Shown here: one piece after another, positions 9,672 to 20,890 of the stretch
Layout: each line of letters starts with the position of its first letter
How positions within the stretch are numbered: position 1 is the stretch's first letter
Origin: Maratus speciosus
Lineage: Eukaryota; Arthropoda; Arachnida; Araneae; Salticidae
DNA length: 64,000 nt
NCBI GenBank assembly: GCA_963932465.1
Contig: OZ010792.1
Coordinates: 111,098,935 to 111,162,934 of the forward strand
Direction of reading: 5' to 3'
The notes under the pieces: model-generated
The model's input: the letters and a program-made list of their open reading frames with translations, nothing else
Told to the model about the DNA's origin: nothing
Databases searched by the model: none
Translations under genes and position numbers: made by a program

Positions 9672-10705
9672 TCATTTGCATACAAGGCCTCAAAAATATT
9701 TATTAAACATTATTGTTATTATATATTTATATATATTAATATTTTATTAATATTTTATTTTGATTATATGAAATATTTTCAAAATCAAAAGAAGAGAGAA
9801 AAATATATTTTCCATCCATTTAAAATTAATTCATGTATGAGAGTTATTCATTTTGGGATAACTTATGTATTTCGGAATCTTTTTTTTTTTTTCTATTAAT
9901 CGTGATTGTTCGAAATCAGTGAAAATATTAACCCAAAATATAAAATGCATAATTTTATTGTAATTCATTTTGATAAGTATTCACATTTCTATATTTTATG
10001 CGTGTGTAGCTCTTATTACAATCTCCTTCAAGGATGCACCATCACGAGATAACCGTCTCCTCCAATTTCAAAATGTAAATCAGACAGTCTATCAGGCTGC
10101 ATTTTCGGCCTTCTCCTATTAAACATATATATGTTTAATTAATGGTTATATATACATATATATATATATATGCAAGGTCTCAAAAATAATTATTAAATTT
10201 TATTTTAAATATATATTTGTATATATTAATATTTTATTTTGATTATATAAAATAGTTTCAAAAACACAGCATTATTCGTTCTTAATATAATGCACTATAA
10301 ATTCATTTTGAGAGTAAAATATATTTTCCATCCATATTTAAAAATAATTCAAGTATGTGAGTGTTATTCATTTTGCGATAACTTATGGATTTCGGAATCT
10401 TTTTTTTCTCTCTCTCCCTTTATTAATCGTGGTTGTTTGAAATCAGTGAAGATATGAACCCAAAATATAAAATGCATAATTTTATTGTAATTCATTTTGA
10501 TAAGTATTCACATTTCTATATTTCATGCGTGCGTAGCTCCTATTATAATATCCTTCAAGGATGCACCATCACGAAATAACCGTCTCGTCTAATTTCAAAA
10601 TATCAGTCAGACAGTCTATCAGGCTGCATTTTCGGCCTTCTCCTATTAAAAAAAAATGTATGTATAGTTTTCATTTGCATACAAGGTCTCAAAAATATTT
10701 ATTAG
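9672..10705. repeat. Tandem family B units (about 480-bp period)
   Basis: Unit one starts TTGCATACAAGGCCTCAAAA (9677), ends near 10125; unit two starts near 10170 and ends near 10648; a third starts at 10670 and is cut short. Each holds TTCGGAATCTTTTTTT, CAGTGAAAATATNAACCC-like and CTATCAGGCTGCATTTTCGG blocks. (TA)n tracts sit at unit junctions. Confidence 0.8.
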
Positions 10706-11009
10706 GAATCATACACGATTCCTGGCGGATATTGTTCGCAGACCCTTTCCCACGATGTTGTCGCAATAACATATTCACCACTTTCGAAATAAAAATAAAA
10801 ATCGCGCACCCAATTTTCGATTGGGCTTTAAATTTGTTACGGGGCGTTTGCGATGTACCCGAGACGTCTTAATAACTCAGCTGCACCGATTTCAAATCCA
10901 GACTGTCTGATATTTAATGAGATTTTGTCTGGTTTTGGTACCCGGGGCTGGAATTTCAGTCCCTGAAATTATTTCTAGGGGTTAGATTATATGCACCGAG
11001 ATGGAAAGT
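10706..11009. other. Unassigned stretch
   Basis: A somewhat more GC-rich segment between families B and E (contains TTGTTACGGGGCGTTTGCG and GGTACCCGGGGCTGG). All frames carry stops, and no family or domain could be recognised. It does not recur in the window. Confidence 0.4.
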
Positions 11010-11833
11010 TAACGTCCTGCTTTGGACTCGGAAAGGGTTTAATAGCGTCTGTGTTTCCAGAATCTTCGCTTGTAATCTCCTCCGCGAAATGAGAGATTTA
11101 AAGAAAATTAAGACTTTTGAGAAATTACTTTGTTTTAAAGGGGAGACATGAGAGGATATCAGAGGATACTTTTCGATAAAGAGATAAAACGAGAGGGTAG
11201 ATAATATTTTAGATAGTTAAGCCAAAATGTTGTAATGAGAAAAACGGAAATATAATAAAATGCTAGTGAGTAATACCATTTAACAATTACTGACGTTAGA
11301 GAAATATTTTACTAATTATAGATAATAGTAAAAGCAATATTAATTGAAATTGTTTTAAACACATCACTTGGATATATCACTGGATATAAATATTTTACAT
11401 AGCTAGTTACGGGAAATGTTGTAATGAGAAAGATGAAAATATAATAAAATTGTACTGGATAATATCATTTAATACTATATTATATAATATTTAATGTTAT
11501 ATTATAATATTATATTATATTATGCAATATTTAATATTACATATAACATTCTATAATATTATCACTGAAGTTAGAGAAATATTTTACTAATTATCGATAA
11601 TAGTAAAAGCAATATTAAATGAAATTGTTTTAAACATATCACTTGGATATATCACTGGATAGAAATATTTTACATAGCTAGTTACGGGAAACAGTGTAAT
11701 GAGAAAAATGAAAATATAATAAAATGCAATATTTTACATAGCTAGTTACGGGAAATGTTGTAATGAGAAAGATGAAAATATAATAAAATGCTAGTGGATA
11801 ATGTCATTTAATACTATATTATATAATATTTAA

Positions 11834-11942
11834 TATTATAATATAATATAATATAATATAATATAATATAATATAATATAATATAATATTATATTATATT
11901 ATATTATATTATATTATATTATATTATATTATATTATATAAT
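11834..11942. repeat. Strand-switching (AATAT)n microsatellite
   Basis: About 11 copies of TAATA-type pentamers run into about 11 copies of their reverse complement (ATATT) with the switch near 11888, giving an almost perfect 100-base palindrome of simple repeat. A smaller version lies near 11460-11560. Confidence 0.85.
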
Positions 11943-12184
11943 ATTTAATATTACATTTAATATTCTATAATATTATCACTGAAGTTAGATAAATATTTTA
12001 CTACTTATCGATAATAGTAAAGCAATATTATTTGACACTGTTTTAAACAAATCCCTTTGCAAGTCTTTAGATTGAGAATAAAATATGAGTACCTAACCTG
12101 GTTGGGAACTAAATAATTGCTTTAAAGTTGAGACATGAGGGTATAACAGAGGATACTTTTCGATAAAGTGATAAAGCGAGAGGA

Positions 12185-13285
12185 TCTATTTATATAAAAT
12201 CTAAGTCTCTGTGTGTCCCTCACAATTCCGGTAGGACCGCTTCATTGTAATGAGTAATTGTTGAAAATTACTAATTCAGGGTTACCACAGTAGCGCCAAA
12301 TATTGACCATCTTGGCGAAATATCGCCAAATTTGACGAAATATCGCCAAGTTTGGCGACAAATATAAGTTATCATATATGAAGCCAACTTAGCGATAGCT
12401 AGATAATTTGGGCAAATTCCCATTTAAAACCATTAATATTTCATAATGGAGGTCACCGCAGTTTAATTTAAACTCCGCGCTTTTAAGGGTTTTTTCAAAA
12501 TCTATGGGTGAGAATTTAAAGTGACTAAATATACGAAAATGTACGTCTTTACATCTTCATCCCGATACTACTAATAACATAACAGCCAGTAGACAGCGCT
12601 GTACTGTCTGAGCTCCTAACTGCCCGATTTTAATGTGCTTTAGGTACTTTTCAAGTATAGAGGCCTGAAAAAATTATAAACAACAATAATATAGATATAA
12701 ATAAAATGTTTATAGATTATATAAATAAATTTAATATTTCAGTAATTTTGTTTTCATAGCTGTTTATGTCATTTGGCAAAAAGTCTCACTCCTGAAGCCC
12801 AAATTATGAAAAACTTTTAAAAAGTACGCCAAGGTCCCTATACTGGAAAAGTACCGCGCTTTATATAGTCGGATACAAAAGTTAAACTCTCCGTACTTTT
12901 CACTTTAGGGGACTTGGCGAAGCAGGAAAATTGTTAACATATTTTCTAGCAACCTATTCTCTGTTTCATTTCATATACACACGCATTGTTTTCAATACTT
13001 ATACAATTTATTTAGCATAAAAAAGCCATATATATCTAATTTTATAATAAAGACATGACCTGTAATCCGCAAAAAACCTCAAATCCGCACAACACTTGGA
13101 ACCAAGCTGTGCGGATTAGTGGTTTTTTACTGCATTACAGTTTTTTATAATTTTGTTTCGTTTTTAAAATCTGTTATTTTCATCTATCACTGCGGAACAA
13201 ACAAGAAAAACTCATATCCTTGCACATGTGTTGTATATATCTTTCTATCTCATATTCCATCATTTTTGATGGGCTATCTTTCTAG
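12185..13285 (+). mobile_element. Non-autonomous Helitron in family E
   Basis: Starts TCTATTTATATAAAATCTAA and ends CTATCTTTCTAG, with a perfect 6-bp-stem hairpin (CCATCATTTTTGATGG, 13257-13272) 9 bases before CTAG. It is inserted between A and T of GCGAGAGGA / TAGATAATATTTTAC; the uninterrupted sequence is near 13575. No helicase or Rep sequence. It carries a GGTTACCACAGTAGCGCC segment (near 12280) related to the F/M type of element, and a small hairpin at 13060. Confidence 0.88.
13060..13140. repeat. 81-base near-perfect hairpin
   Basis: CTGTAATCCGCAAAAAACCT pairs with its counterpart at the right end (TGGTTTTTTACTGCATTACAG) around a tiny central loop (CTTGGAACCAAG). The sequence CAGTAAAAAACC...AATCCGCACA on the reverse strand resembles pogo/Tigger ends, so it may be a solo palindrome from such an element. 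Transcribed, it would form a long stem. Confidence 0.6.
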
Positions 13286-14290
13286 TAGATAATATTTTAC
13301 ATAGCTAGTAACTGGAAATGTTGTAATGAGAAAAACGAAAATGTAATAAAATGCCAGTGAATAATATTATTTAACAATCACTGACATTAGAGAAATATTT
13401 TACTAATTATCGATAATAGTAAAAACAATATTAATTAACATTGTTTTAAACAAATGAATTAGCAAGTCTTCAGACTGAGAATAAAATATGAGTATCTAGC
13501 CTGGTTGAGAGCTAAATATTTGTTTTAAAATTGAGACATGAGAGGATAACAGAGGATACTTTTCGATAAAGAGATAAAGCGAGAGAATAGATAATATTTT
13601 ACATAGCTAGTTACGGGAAATGTTGTAATGAGAAAAATCAAAATATAATAAAATGCAATATTTTACATAGCTAAATTACGGAAAATGTTATAATGAGAAA
13701 AATAAAAATACAATAAAATGCCAGTGGTGTGATATCATTTAACAATCACTGACCGTTAGAGAAATATGTTACTGATTGTCAATAATAGTAAAAGCAATTT
13801 TAATTGCAATGTATTGTTTAAAAAAAATCACTTAGCAAGTCTACATTTTGACTTATTTGATTGCGAGTAAAATATGACTATCTAACCTGGTTGGGAACTA
13901 AATACTTATTTTAAAGTTCAGACCATGAGAGGATAACAGAGGATACTTTTCAGTAAAAGGATTAAACGAGAGGATGGATGATATTTTAGATAGCAAGTTA
14001 CGGGGAATGTTGTAATGAGAAAAACGAAAATATAATAAAATGCCAGTGGTGAGACATCATTTAACAATCAGTGACCCTTAAAAAATACTTTACTAATTGT
14101 CAATTATAGTAAAAGCAATGTATTGCAATGTATTGTTAAAAATAAAATCACTTAGCATGTCTTTATTTTGATTTATTTGATTGGGAGTAAAATATGGATA
14201 CCAAACATGCTTGGGAACTAAGTACTTATTTTAAAGTTGAGACATGAGATAATAACAGAGGATACCTTTCGATATCATAGCAAACGCGGT

Positions 14291-14956
14291 AGCGTTAAGC
14301 TATAATATGATTAAGAAATTGAAAATCCAAACGACTTTCTTAAATTTCATGCGAACCAGTTGACATACGACAATGATTTTTCTTTTGAAAGATAGAACTC
14401 GACGAGACGAATAAACTGATCGTATTAAAAAAATTACTGTAGCTTTCAGTAGTTTTTTATTTAATCTTAAACGAAAAAATGAAGACACAAAATTCAACAA
14501 AGTGTAGCTAACGTTCCAATGGACGGATTAACTTCGTTTTTATTTTATTTTGATCCTATTGTTCAAACTTAAAATAGGTTTTTTTTTTCATCTTTGTATG
14601 TTTGACGGTCGCTGAGAAAATCGAATTTGTCTTTTATAATGTCTCCATAAAATTATAGCAATCTCTCCTTTTCATTTTTTAATTTTCTAATTCAATAATT
14701 TCTTTTGTGTTGCCACTCCCTAAAAAGCAGTACAATAATTTAAAAAAAAGGATAACACGTGTACTTTTGTTTTTAAAAGTCAATAAAAATTGAAATTCAA
14801 CCGACAGATTTTTGTATTTTTGAAAACTTTCTTGATTAATATTTTGAACTGGAGTAATAGACACAATGGAGCACAAACAAATTGATAGGAAAAAAAAAAA
14901 AAAAACAAAAAAAAACAGGGTAAATCCCAAGCTTATGTTCAGGAGCTAAATGTAAG

Positions 14957-14997
<41 letters not shown>

Positions 14998-15120
14998 ATT
15001 ATTATCATCATAACATCCTGACTTACACAAGCGATAGGTATGCAGTAATATAAATACTTCACATACTAAGCATACCTTAAAAAAAAAAAAAATAGCATTC
15101 CATCTATTTTAAATAAGGAA
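14291..15120. other. Unassigned AT-rich stretch
   Basis: Long poly-T and poly-A runs (14580, 14890, 14955-14992, 15080) with no recognisable repeat family or domain. Short minus-strand frames (14300-14500, 14679-14930) have low-complexity composition and are not supported as genes. Confidence 0.4.
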
Positions 15121-15430
15121 GAGATGTCATATACGCACCAAGGCATATAAGTGGCGCGATAATGGCGTTATTTTGCCTGATACAGTAACTGAGCTATTCT
15201 TGTTTATTTATTAATTATTTTTTTATTTACTTTTATTTTATTTTTTAAAATTATATAAATTGTTTTGTTCTATAGTTATTAATTAAACTTTTCATTATTC
15301 ATTGTATTTTTCTTTTTAAAATAATAGAAAGTAATTTAAACGTATATATGTGACTGCTATTCAAAAACGAGGTTTTCGTCAAATTGGCTTGGGAAAAGAA
15401 CCTCGCCAAACCCGTTGTGTATATGACGGT
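15121..15430. mobile_element. MITE family F, copy in reverse
   Basis: Starts GATGTCATATACGCACCAAG and its interior (TTGTTTATTTATTAATT, AATTGTTTTGTTCTATAG) is the reverse complement of the copy at 19460-19793. The right side ends in GGTTTTCGTCAAATTGGC. It abuts another F copy at 15431. Confidence 0.55.
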
Positions 15431-15619
15431 ACAGATGTCATATTCGCCCCATATTGGCGCGATTTTTTCGGTTGCCAATTTGGCGAAAACATCAACAGCA
15501 TAAACAACATAATCCGGGTTACCACATCAAGCACTTTGGCGCAAGTTAAGTACCTGTTGCCTATATGATATTGGCGACAGAAAAAAATCGCGCCAATATG
15601 GGGCGAATATGACATCTGT
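15431..15619. mobile_element. MITE family F, compact copy
   Basis: A 189-base inverted repeat: ACAGATGTCATATTCGCCCC at the left is mirrored by GGGGCGAATATGACATCTGT at the right, with ATTGGCGCGATTTTTT inside each arm and GGGTTACCACATCAAGC in the centre. Good reference for the family's ends. Confidence 0.75.
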
Positions 15620-15652
15620 TCCTATATGACATCTGTGGCTTTAATAACTAGG

Positions 15653-17692
15653 GTTTCGTTACCCATCTGCCTTCTTCCCACTCTGGGAAAGCTTCTGGAA
15701 AAACTTCTGGTTATGCGGTTGACACACTTCTTGGAGTCAAACAACCTTCTCCACCCCAGACAATTCGGGTTCCGCGAGGGCCACTCATGCGAGCTCGCAC
15801 TTCATGCCATAATGACTGCCTGTACTGAAAGCATAGCCCAGGGCAACGCAACATCACTCGTTTCACTAGACATACAAGGCGCATTCGACAACGTAGAATG
15901 GCGAGACATTCTCTTACAACTACAAGCACTCAACTGTCCGGGGAACATAGCTGGTCTCATCGGCTCCTACCTCTCACAGAGGAGCGTCCTGATTAACTGG
16001 GGTGCTGGCACATCTACCCACCGATTACAGAAGGGTTGCCCCCAGGGCTCGTGCCTTGGCCCAATCCTCTGGTTGCTTGTAGCAAATGTGCTACTAACAG
16101 AACTAAATCGGCTGGGATTTAAACTATTTGCCTTCTCCGATGATTTCAGCTTCATTTTCTCCGGTCGTTACAGACGTCATCTGGAGGAACAGTTTGCCGT
16201 AGCTCTTCCTATTTTCTGCCGGCTCCTGGATTTACTGCACCTCACACTCTCACCACAAAAGTCTCAATTACTAGTATTCACCAAACCACACAGATATGAT
16301 CCAAAACGCCCTCCAGTGATGAGGATCAATAATGTCTCCATTCGACACGTATAATTCATAAAACTCCTAGGTATAACCATTGACGCAAATCTTAACTGGA
16401 TCCCACACATTAACGACCTAAAACTTAAATTGACAGCATATCATAATAATTCATTAAGACTAACTTCTAAATTGGGAGGGGTAGACAACAAAACACTGAA
16501 GATCTGGTACCTAACAATAATCGAAAGAATAATACTTTACGGGGCCTGTATCTGGGGGGGGGGGTAATTTATCATCCATAGCACAACCTAAACTAAAATC
16601 AATACAACGCACTTTTCTCCTACAAATTTCAAGAGGCTACCGCGCAATCTCCACAGATGCACTTCATATACTTACAGGTATTCCACCCATCACACTTCAA
16701 CTAGAATACGAACACGCCAAATCCTCAATCCTACAGCTAAAACGTGACACAGTAATAGATTCTCTTTTTCCAAACACAACATTGCAATACAAAGTCAGGA
16801 GCTGGCAGCTCCACCCCGCTGAGGAGACTTCACATTTTCAAGTAAACACAACACGCAACAGCTACACACCTGCCCTTAGCACCACACTCTTCACTGATGG
16901 TTCAGGCACAGAGACTGGCGTGGGCGCAGCCTTCTGCGCCACGGAGGGCATGGTGGTGGTCCATCAGTGGTCTGCAAGGCTAGATGATAATAACTCCGTA
17001 TTCCAAGCGGAGCTGTTCGCAATACTAAACGCATTAGAGTGGGTGGAATCCCACTCTAGCAATAGTATTATCATCTACAGTGACTCCCTCTCTGGCCTGC
17101 AGGCAATACAGGCACACAGGACAAAACATCCTCTAGTACTGCAAATCAAACTAAAACTTAAGAATCTCCTACATCGTATCTCACTAGGTCACGTCTCGGC
17201 TCACAAAGGTATCTTTGGCAATGAACTAGCAGACAACCTAGCGAAGAAGGCCACACAGAAAGAAACAATAGACACACACCTCCCAGTGCCCCAGTCATAC
17301 GTCAAAAGGGTCCTTAGAGCAAGGATACTGACGCGATGGCAGGAGCACTGGGATACTTCAAAAAAGGGCAGGCACACATATAAGCTAATTCCTAAAGTTT
17401 CTCTCACACTATATAACTTAACACCTTACACCACTAGCTTCTTAACAGGACATGGCCCTTTCATGGCATATCTGGACCGCTTCAAAATAAGATCCACTGC
17501 CACTTGCGTCTGCGGTGAAGATGGCACTATAAGTCACCCGTACTACAGTTGTACTCTCACGCAACGCTGGCACTTGAGGCGTCCAGACATACTGCCAGTC
17601 AACTGGCTCCAAAACGTCCTTTCCCGCACCCTCCTACTCAACAAATTAAAACACATTCACAATTTCCTTACATACTTAACAAACTTAACTTA
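15653..17692 (+). pseudogene. LINE ORF2: reverse transcriptase and RNase H
   Basis: Reverse transcriptase blocks in order are PICLLPTLGKLLEKLL, RQFGFREGHSC, LVSLDIQGAFDNVEW (catalytic Asp), GCPQGSCLGPILW and FAFSDDF, where canonical elements have Y/F-A-DD. RNase H follows with LFTDGSGTETGVGAAF, QAELFAILNALEWV, IIYSDSLSGLQAI and GNELADNLAKKA, so the D-E-D-D set is intact. A CVCGEDGTISHPYYSC finger closes the protein. Only two lesions are seen: TAA at 16352-16354 and a frameshift in the 11-G run near 16555-16565. The 16782-17692 frame is uninterrupted. Function in life: copying element RNA into DNA at a nick. Confidence 0.92.
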
Positions 17693-17859
17693 AGCCCTGG
17701 TTCTGCTTATCCAGTCTCACTGCCACCATGTCAATCTTCAAATAGCACCAGAATCCAGTCCTCTTTGTAGGCTCCAGTAAATTCTCCTACTCATCAATGT
17801 GTGGTTTCCTACGATCGCAAGAGCCTCTGCTCGTGCTTCTGACCATTCTATCAAGAGAT

Positions 17860-18043
17860 ACATCTCCAATGGACGCTTGAGTATCTGCTCGTGCCATCTT
17901 ACTTGTGCCACACAAAGCATTACATCTCCAATGGACGCTGAGTATTTGCTCGTGCCATCTTATTTGTGCCACGCAAATCATTACATCTCCAATGGACGCT
18001 TGAGTATTTGCTCGTGCCATCTTACTTGTGCCACGCATTCCAT
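17860..18043 (+). repeat. Tandem 61-62-bp repeats in LINE 3' UTR
   Basis: ACATCTCCAATGGACGCT occurs at 17860, 17922 and 17983, each followed by GAGTATNTGCTCGTGCCATCTT-like and TTGTGCCAC sequence. Tandem 3' UTR repeats are common in non-LTR elements and may help template recognition by the reverse transcriptase. Confidence 0.85.
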
Positions 18044-18587
18044 TCTTTTCCCTTCCTGCCGCCCCTTGTCGCGAGAGGGGTTCCTACCCCGGCGGCCAGG
18101 ATCAGTGATGTTTATTATTATTATTATTATTATTATTATTTATTTTATTTTATTTTTACTTTAAATGTTCTCATACTCCCGCCCTCTGTCGCGAGTAGGC
18201 GTTTTCCTGGCGGGAAGGCATTCGTCTAATTTTTGTAATCCCACTTTGTTCTTTTTAAAATAAATTCTGGGTTCTGTGGTCGGTGGTGCATAGACGCCCT
18301 TAGCGGGTGAGCGTCGCCCCTTGAGCATTTTGTGTTTGTCCGTCTGCATACGGCCGGACAGGGCTGTACTCACTAACGAGCCCCAACGTGTCGGGGAACA
18401 TACCGGGAGAGACGTTAAGCTCTAAGAGGCAGGCCTAGCCGGCCCTGAGCAGTCTCTCTTAGGCTGCCTAACTTTAGGTACGTTTGCTTGAGATATTGTT
18501 GAAAATGTACAGCAAAAATATACGGTACTAGTTGATTATCCCGCCGACCAATTTCGCCAAACTATTCGCCAAATGATACAAACTGAC

Positions 18588-18631
<44 letters not shown>

Positions 18632-18691
18632 ATAACGAAAGAATAAATAAATTAGTAAAACATTAATAAAAATACTAATAAAAACTTGTGC

Positions 18692-19295
18692 ACAGATGTC
18701 ATATACGTTCCATATTGTCGCGATTTTTTCCGACGCCAATTTAGTGAAAACTTCGTTAAGAGGCTATTTCAGTCAAGTGAAAAGACCCGTTCGCTAATGC
18801 TAATCCTATGGAAGAAATTTATAACGATATCTCGGTTGCATTTTAATATTTTCAAATGATTATTTTTATATTGGATAGCTGAGATCGATCTGTACAAAGG
18901 TCGTTTTTTAACTTTTCTATTTATTTACAGAGATTTTTAATGATGACACTTTCATTTTGGGAACCGGTTTCGAAACTGAAAGCACCCTCATTAAAAAAAT
19001 CTGCAATCGAAATTGAAAAAGTAAAAAACGGCCTGCATAGAGATCGATCTCAGCTATCCAATGCAAAAAAAATCCTTTGAAAATATTAAAATGCAACCGA
19101 GATATCGTTATAAATTTCTTCCATAGGATTAGCATTAGCGAATGGGTCTTTTCATTGAAGTAGCCTCTTAATATATCATCTATATCCGGGTTACCATATC
19201 AAGCAAAATAACGACACTTTGGCGGCAGTTCCCGGTGCGTATATGACATTGGCGTAAAAAAAATCGCGCCAATATGGGGCATTTATAACATTTGT
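18692..19295. mobile_element. MITE family F inside M
   Basis: ACAGATGTCATATACGTTCC at the left and GGGGCATTTATAACATTTGT at the right are decayed family F ends; GCGCGATTTTTT and GGTTACCATATCAAGC landmarks are present. Interrupted at 18756-19171. Confidence 0.65.
18756..19171. mobile_element. TTAA-flanked palindromic MITE
   Basis: TTAAGAGGCTATTTCAGTCA at the left mirrors TGAAGTAGCCTCTTAA at the right. Arms run about 170 bases and include CCTATGGAAGAAATTTATAA and ATCTCGGTTGCATTTTAATA. TTAA at both edges points to a piggyBac-type target. The small minus-strand frame inside is not a gene. Confidence 0.8.
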
Positions 19296-19459
19296 GCCAA
19301 AACTTGAATTAAAAATCACTTGATGACGTAACAAACACGTGTATCGTGTTTAATGCCAAGTGACTGTAACATTCACTATCATCCATTATTGTCATTTAAT
19401 CTTATAGTTTGGCGATAATTGTTTTGTCGACAGGATAATCAAGTTGTACCAAGTATGGT

Positions 19460-19793
19460 ACAGATGTCATATACGCACCACGTTGGCGCGATATATTTTT
19501 CTGACGCCAATTTGGCGAAAACCTCGTTTTAGAATACCAGTTACATATATATTTTTAAAAGGGGATTAACAAAAAATTTAAAAAAGTTTAATTAATAACA
19601 ATAGAACAAAACAATTTATATAATTAAAAAAAAGAAAAGTAAATAAACAATTTATTAATAAATAAACAACAACATCCGGGTTAGCATATCAAGCAAAATG
19701 ACAAAACTTTGGCAACAGTTAGGTACCCCGGTGCGTATATGACATTGGCGTTAGAAAAAGAATCGTGTCAATGTGATCGTATATGACATCTGT
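19460..19793. mobile_element. MITE family F, full-length copy
   Basis: ACAGATGTCATATACGCACC at the left, mirrored by GTATATGACATCTGT at the right, with GGCGCGATATATTTTTCTGA and CGGGTTAGCATATCAAGC inside. Length 334 bases. Non-coding. Confidence 0.7.
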
Positions 19794-19927
19794 GGCGGTT
19801 CAAGTACACTTCGGAACGTTACTTTGAAATCGGTGAGTTTCATTGCCAAAATCGAAAATATGCTTAATGATCATCGCCATAGAATATATAAATAATGCCA
19901 TATTTGTAAACTTATAGGTCAAAATAT

Positions 19928-20365
19928 AAGTGGAACCTCGGTTCACGACCGCCTCTGTTTATGACCAGTTCGATTTATGTTCAACTTCGGTGATCAAAAT
20001 TTGACTCAGTTGGCGTGCAATATCTCGGTTCACGACCAAGGCTGCCGAATAGTTGAGTTGGCAACCCTCACATAACTCTTGTTATTAGTCAAGTTTGGAG
20101 AAAGGTGTGCATATCAGAGTGCTTTGTGTACCTGTATTACTGCAAAAATATTAACTTTTACTTTTACTCAGGTTTGCGCTAATTTTAGCTCTCATTATGG
20201 CTTCTAAGAATGAAAAAGTGATTAGTGATAGCAGTAGTAAGAAGCTTAAGCGAATTACTGTTCAATAAAAGAAATTGTAGCAAAACATGAGAACGATGTT
20301 AGTATAACCGGAATAGCTAAACAATGCGATGTGGCCTGAACCTTCGATTTCCACGATAATCTATA
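19928..20365 (+). mobile_element. Pogo/Tigger-like transposon, 5' fragment
   Basis: AAGTGGAACCTCGGTTCACG is very close to Tigger ends (CAGTGGAACCTCGGTTCACG-like), and the motif recurs as ATCTCGGTTCACGACCAAGG near 20024, typical of the subterminal region. A degenerate transposase start follows. The element stops at a (TA)n tract near 20363; no right end is seen. Confidence 0.7.
20197..20361 (+). pseudogene. Pogo-type transposase N-terminus
   Basis: ATG 20197 opens MASKNEKVISDSSSKKLKR, then stop codons. Shifting frame gives EIVAKHENDVSITGIAKQCD, and another shift gives PSISTII. Together these match the CENP-B/Pipsqueak-type N-terminal helix-turn-helix of pogo transposases (E-I-x-x-x-H-E-x-x-x-S-x-x-x-I-A-x-x, then S-T-x-S-x-I). 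Two frameshifts and stops within 165 bases; the catalytic region is absent. Confidence 0.7.
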
Positions 20366-20890
20366 TATATATATTACGCTATCTTATGTGTCACAGAAAT
20401 CGCGATTATTTGTTAATTGTTTAATGGCAACGCTCGAATGAAACGCATCACATTGGTTATAGAACAGCATTTTATGCATCTCCATACCTATAAGGGATGT
20501 TACCATAGGCGGGACCCTGTTCTGTCACCAAATACCGCCAAGTTTGTCACCAAATTGGCGATATATCGCCAAATTCCTATAGAATTCCATTGCAAACCAA
20601 TAGGGTTTACTTGTTTAGAGAGAATCAACAAATTGAGATATTTTAATGCAACAAAAACTAATATCAGTTTAAGGAATTGTATCAATTATATTTAAGGGAA
20701 CCCAAGTAAATTAAATTATGAATAAAAATAACGTGAATTTGATTAAAAAGCCTTGAACCACTTAAAACAGTGTGCATTACTTGGTTAAATAGTGCCTTAT
20801 TAAGCGAAATAAGAAAAAAAGTATTGGGAATATTTAAAAGCAACTCACGTTTATTTATATTCAATATATAATTATCAAAAAATTTAAATG
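20366..20890. other. Unassigned stretch with F-like motifs
   Basis: Contains GTCACCAAATTGGCGATATATCGCC near 20548, related to the GGCGAAATATCGCC motifs at 12310-12360, so a decayed relative of those elements is likely. No ends are visible. Short frames at 20417 and 20500-20864 look like noise. Confidence 0.35.

Larger units (their letters stand above)
11010..14290. repeat. Family E tandem/dispersed repeat
   Basis: A header (CGTCCTGCTTTGGACTCGG, then GAAATGAGAGATTTAAAGAAA) is followed by reiterated subunits of about 330-400 bases. Each has GGATACTTTTCGATAAAG, GATAATATTTTACATAGCTAG, AATATAATAAAATGC, CATTTAACAATCACTGAC and AAATATTTTACTAATTATCG. Subunits start near 11150, 11400, 11735, 13290, 13590 and 13975. 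A Helitron (12185-13285) and a palindromic microsatellite interrupt the array. The same family covers much of 22.3-37.9 kb. Non-coding; origin unknown. Confidence 0.8.
15640..18522 (+). mobile_element. 5'-truncated LINE (I/R1-like group)
   Basis: The element carries reverse transcriptase, RNase H and a CCHC finger, then about 830 bases of 3' UTR with short tandem repeats, TTATTATT runs and an AATAAA (near 18260). The 5' part (ORF1, endonuclease, N-terminal RT) is missing, as is typical of target-primed insertion. It sits between a family F end and the left end of an M element. GC and codon use are clearly higher than the surroundings. The exact 3' end is inferred from where M begins. Confidence 0.85.
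18524..19450. mobile_element. MITE family M, copy 2, split by F
   Basis: Left end GGTACTAGTTGATTATCCCG and right end TCGACAGGATAATCAAGTTG, then TACC, are inverted repeats. The M interior is visible at both edges. The centre has been opened by a family F element (18692-19295), which itself holds a TTAA-flanked palindrome. A (TA)n tract fills 18590-18629. Confidence 0.65.

Noticed and set aside
10561..10872. 103-codon plus-strand ORF
   Set aside because: First part is the end of a family B unit; the rest has no recognisable domain.
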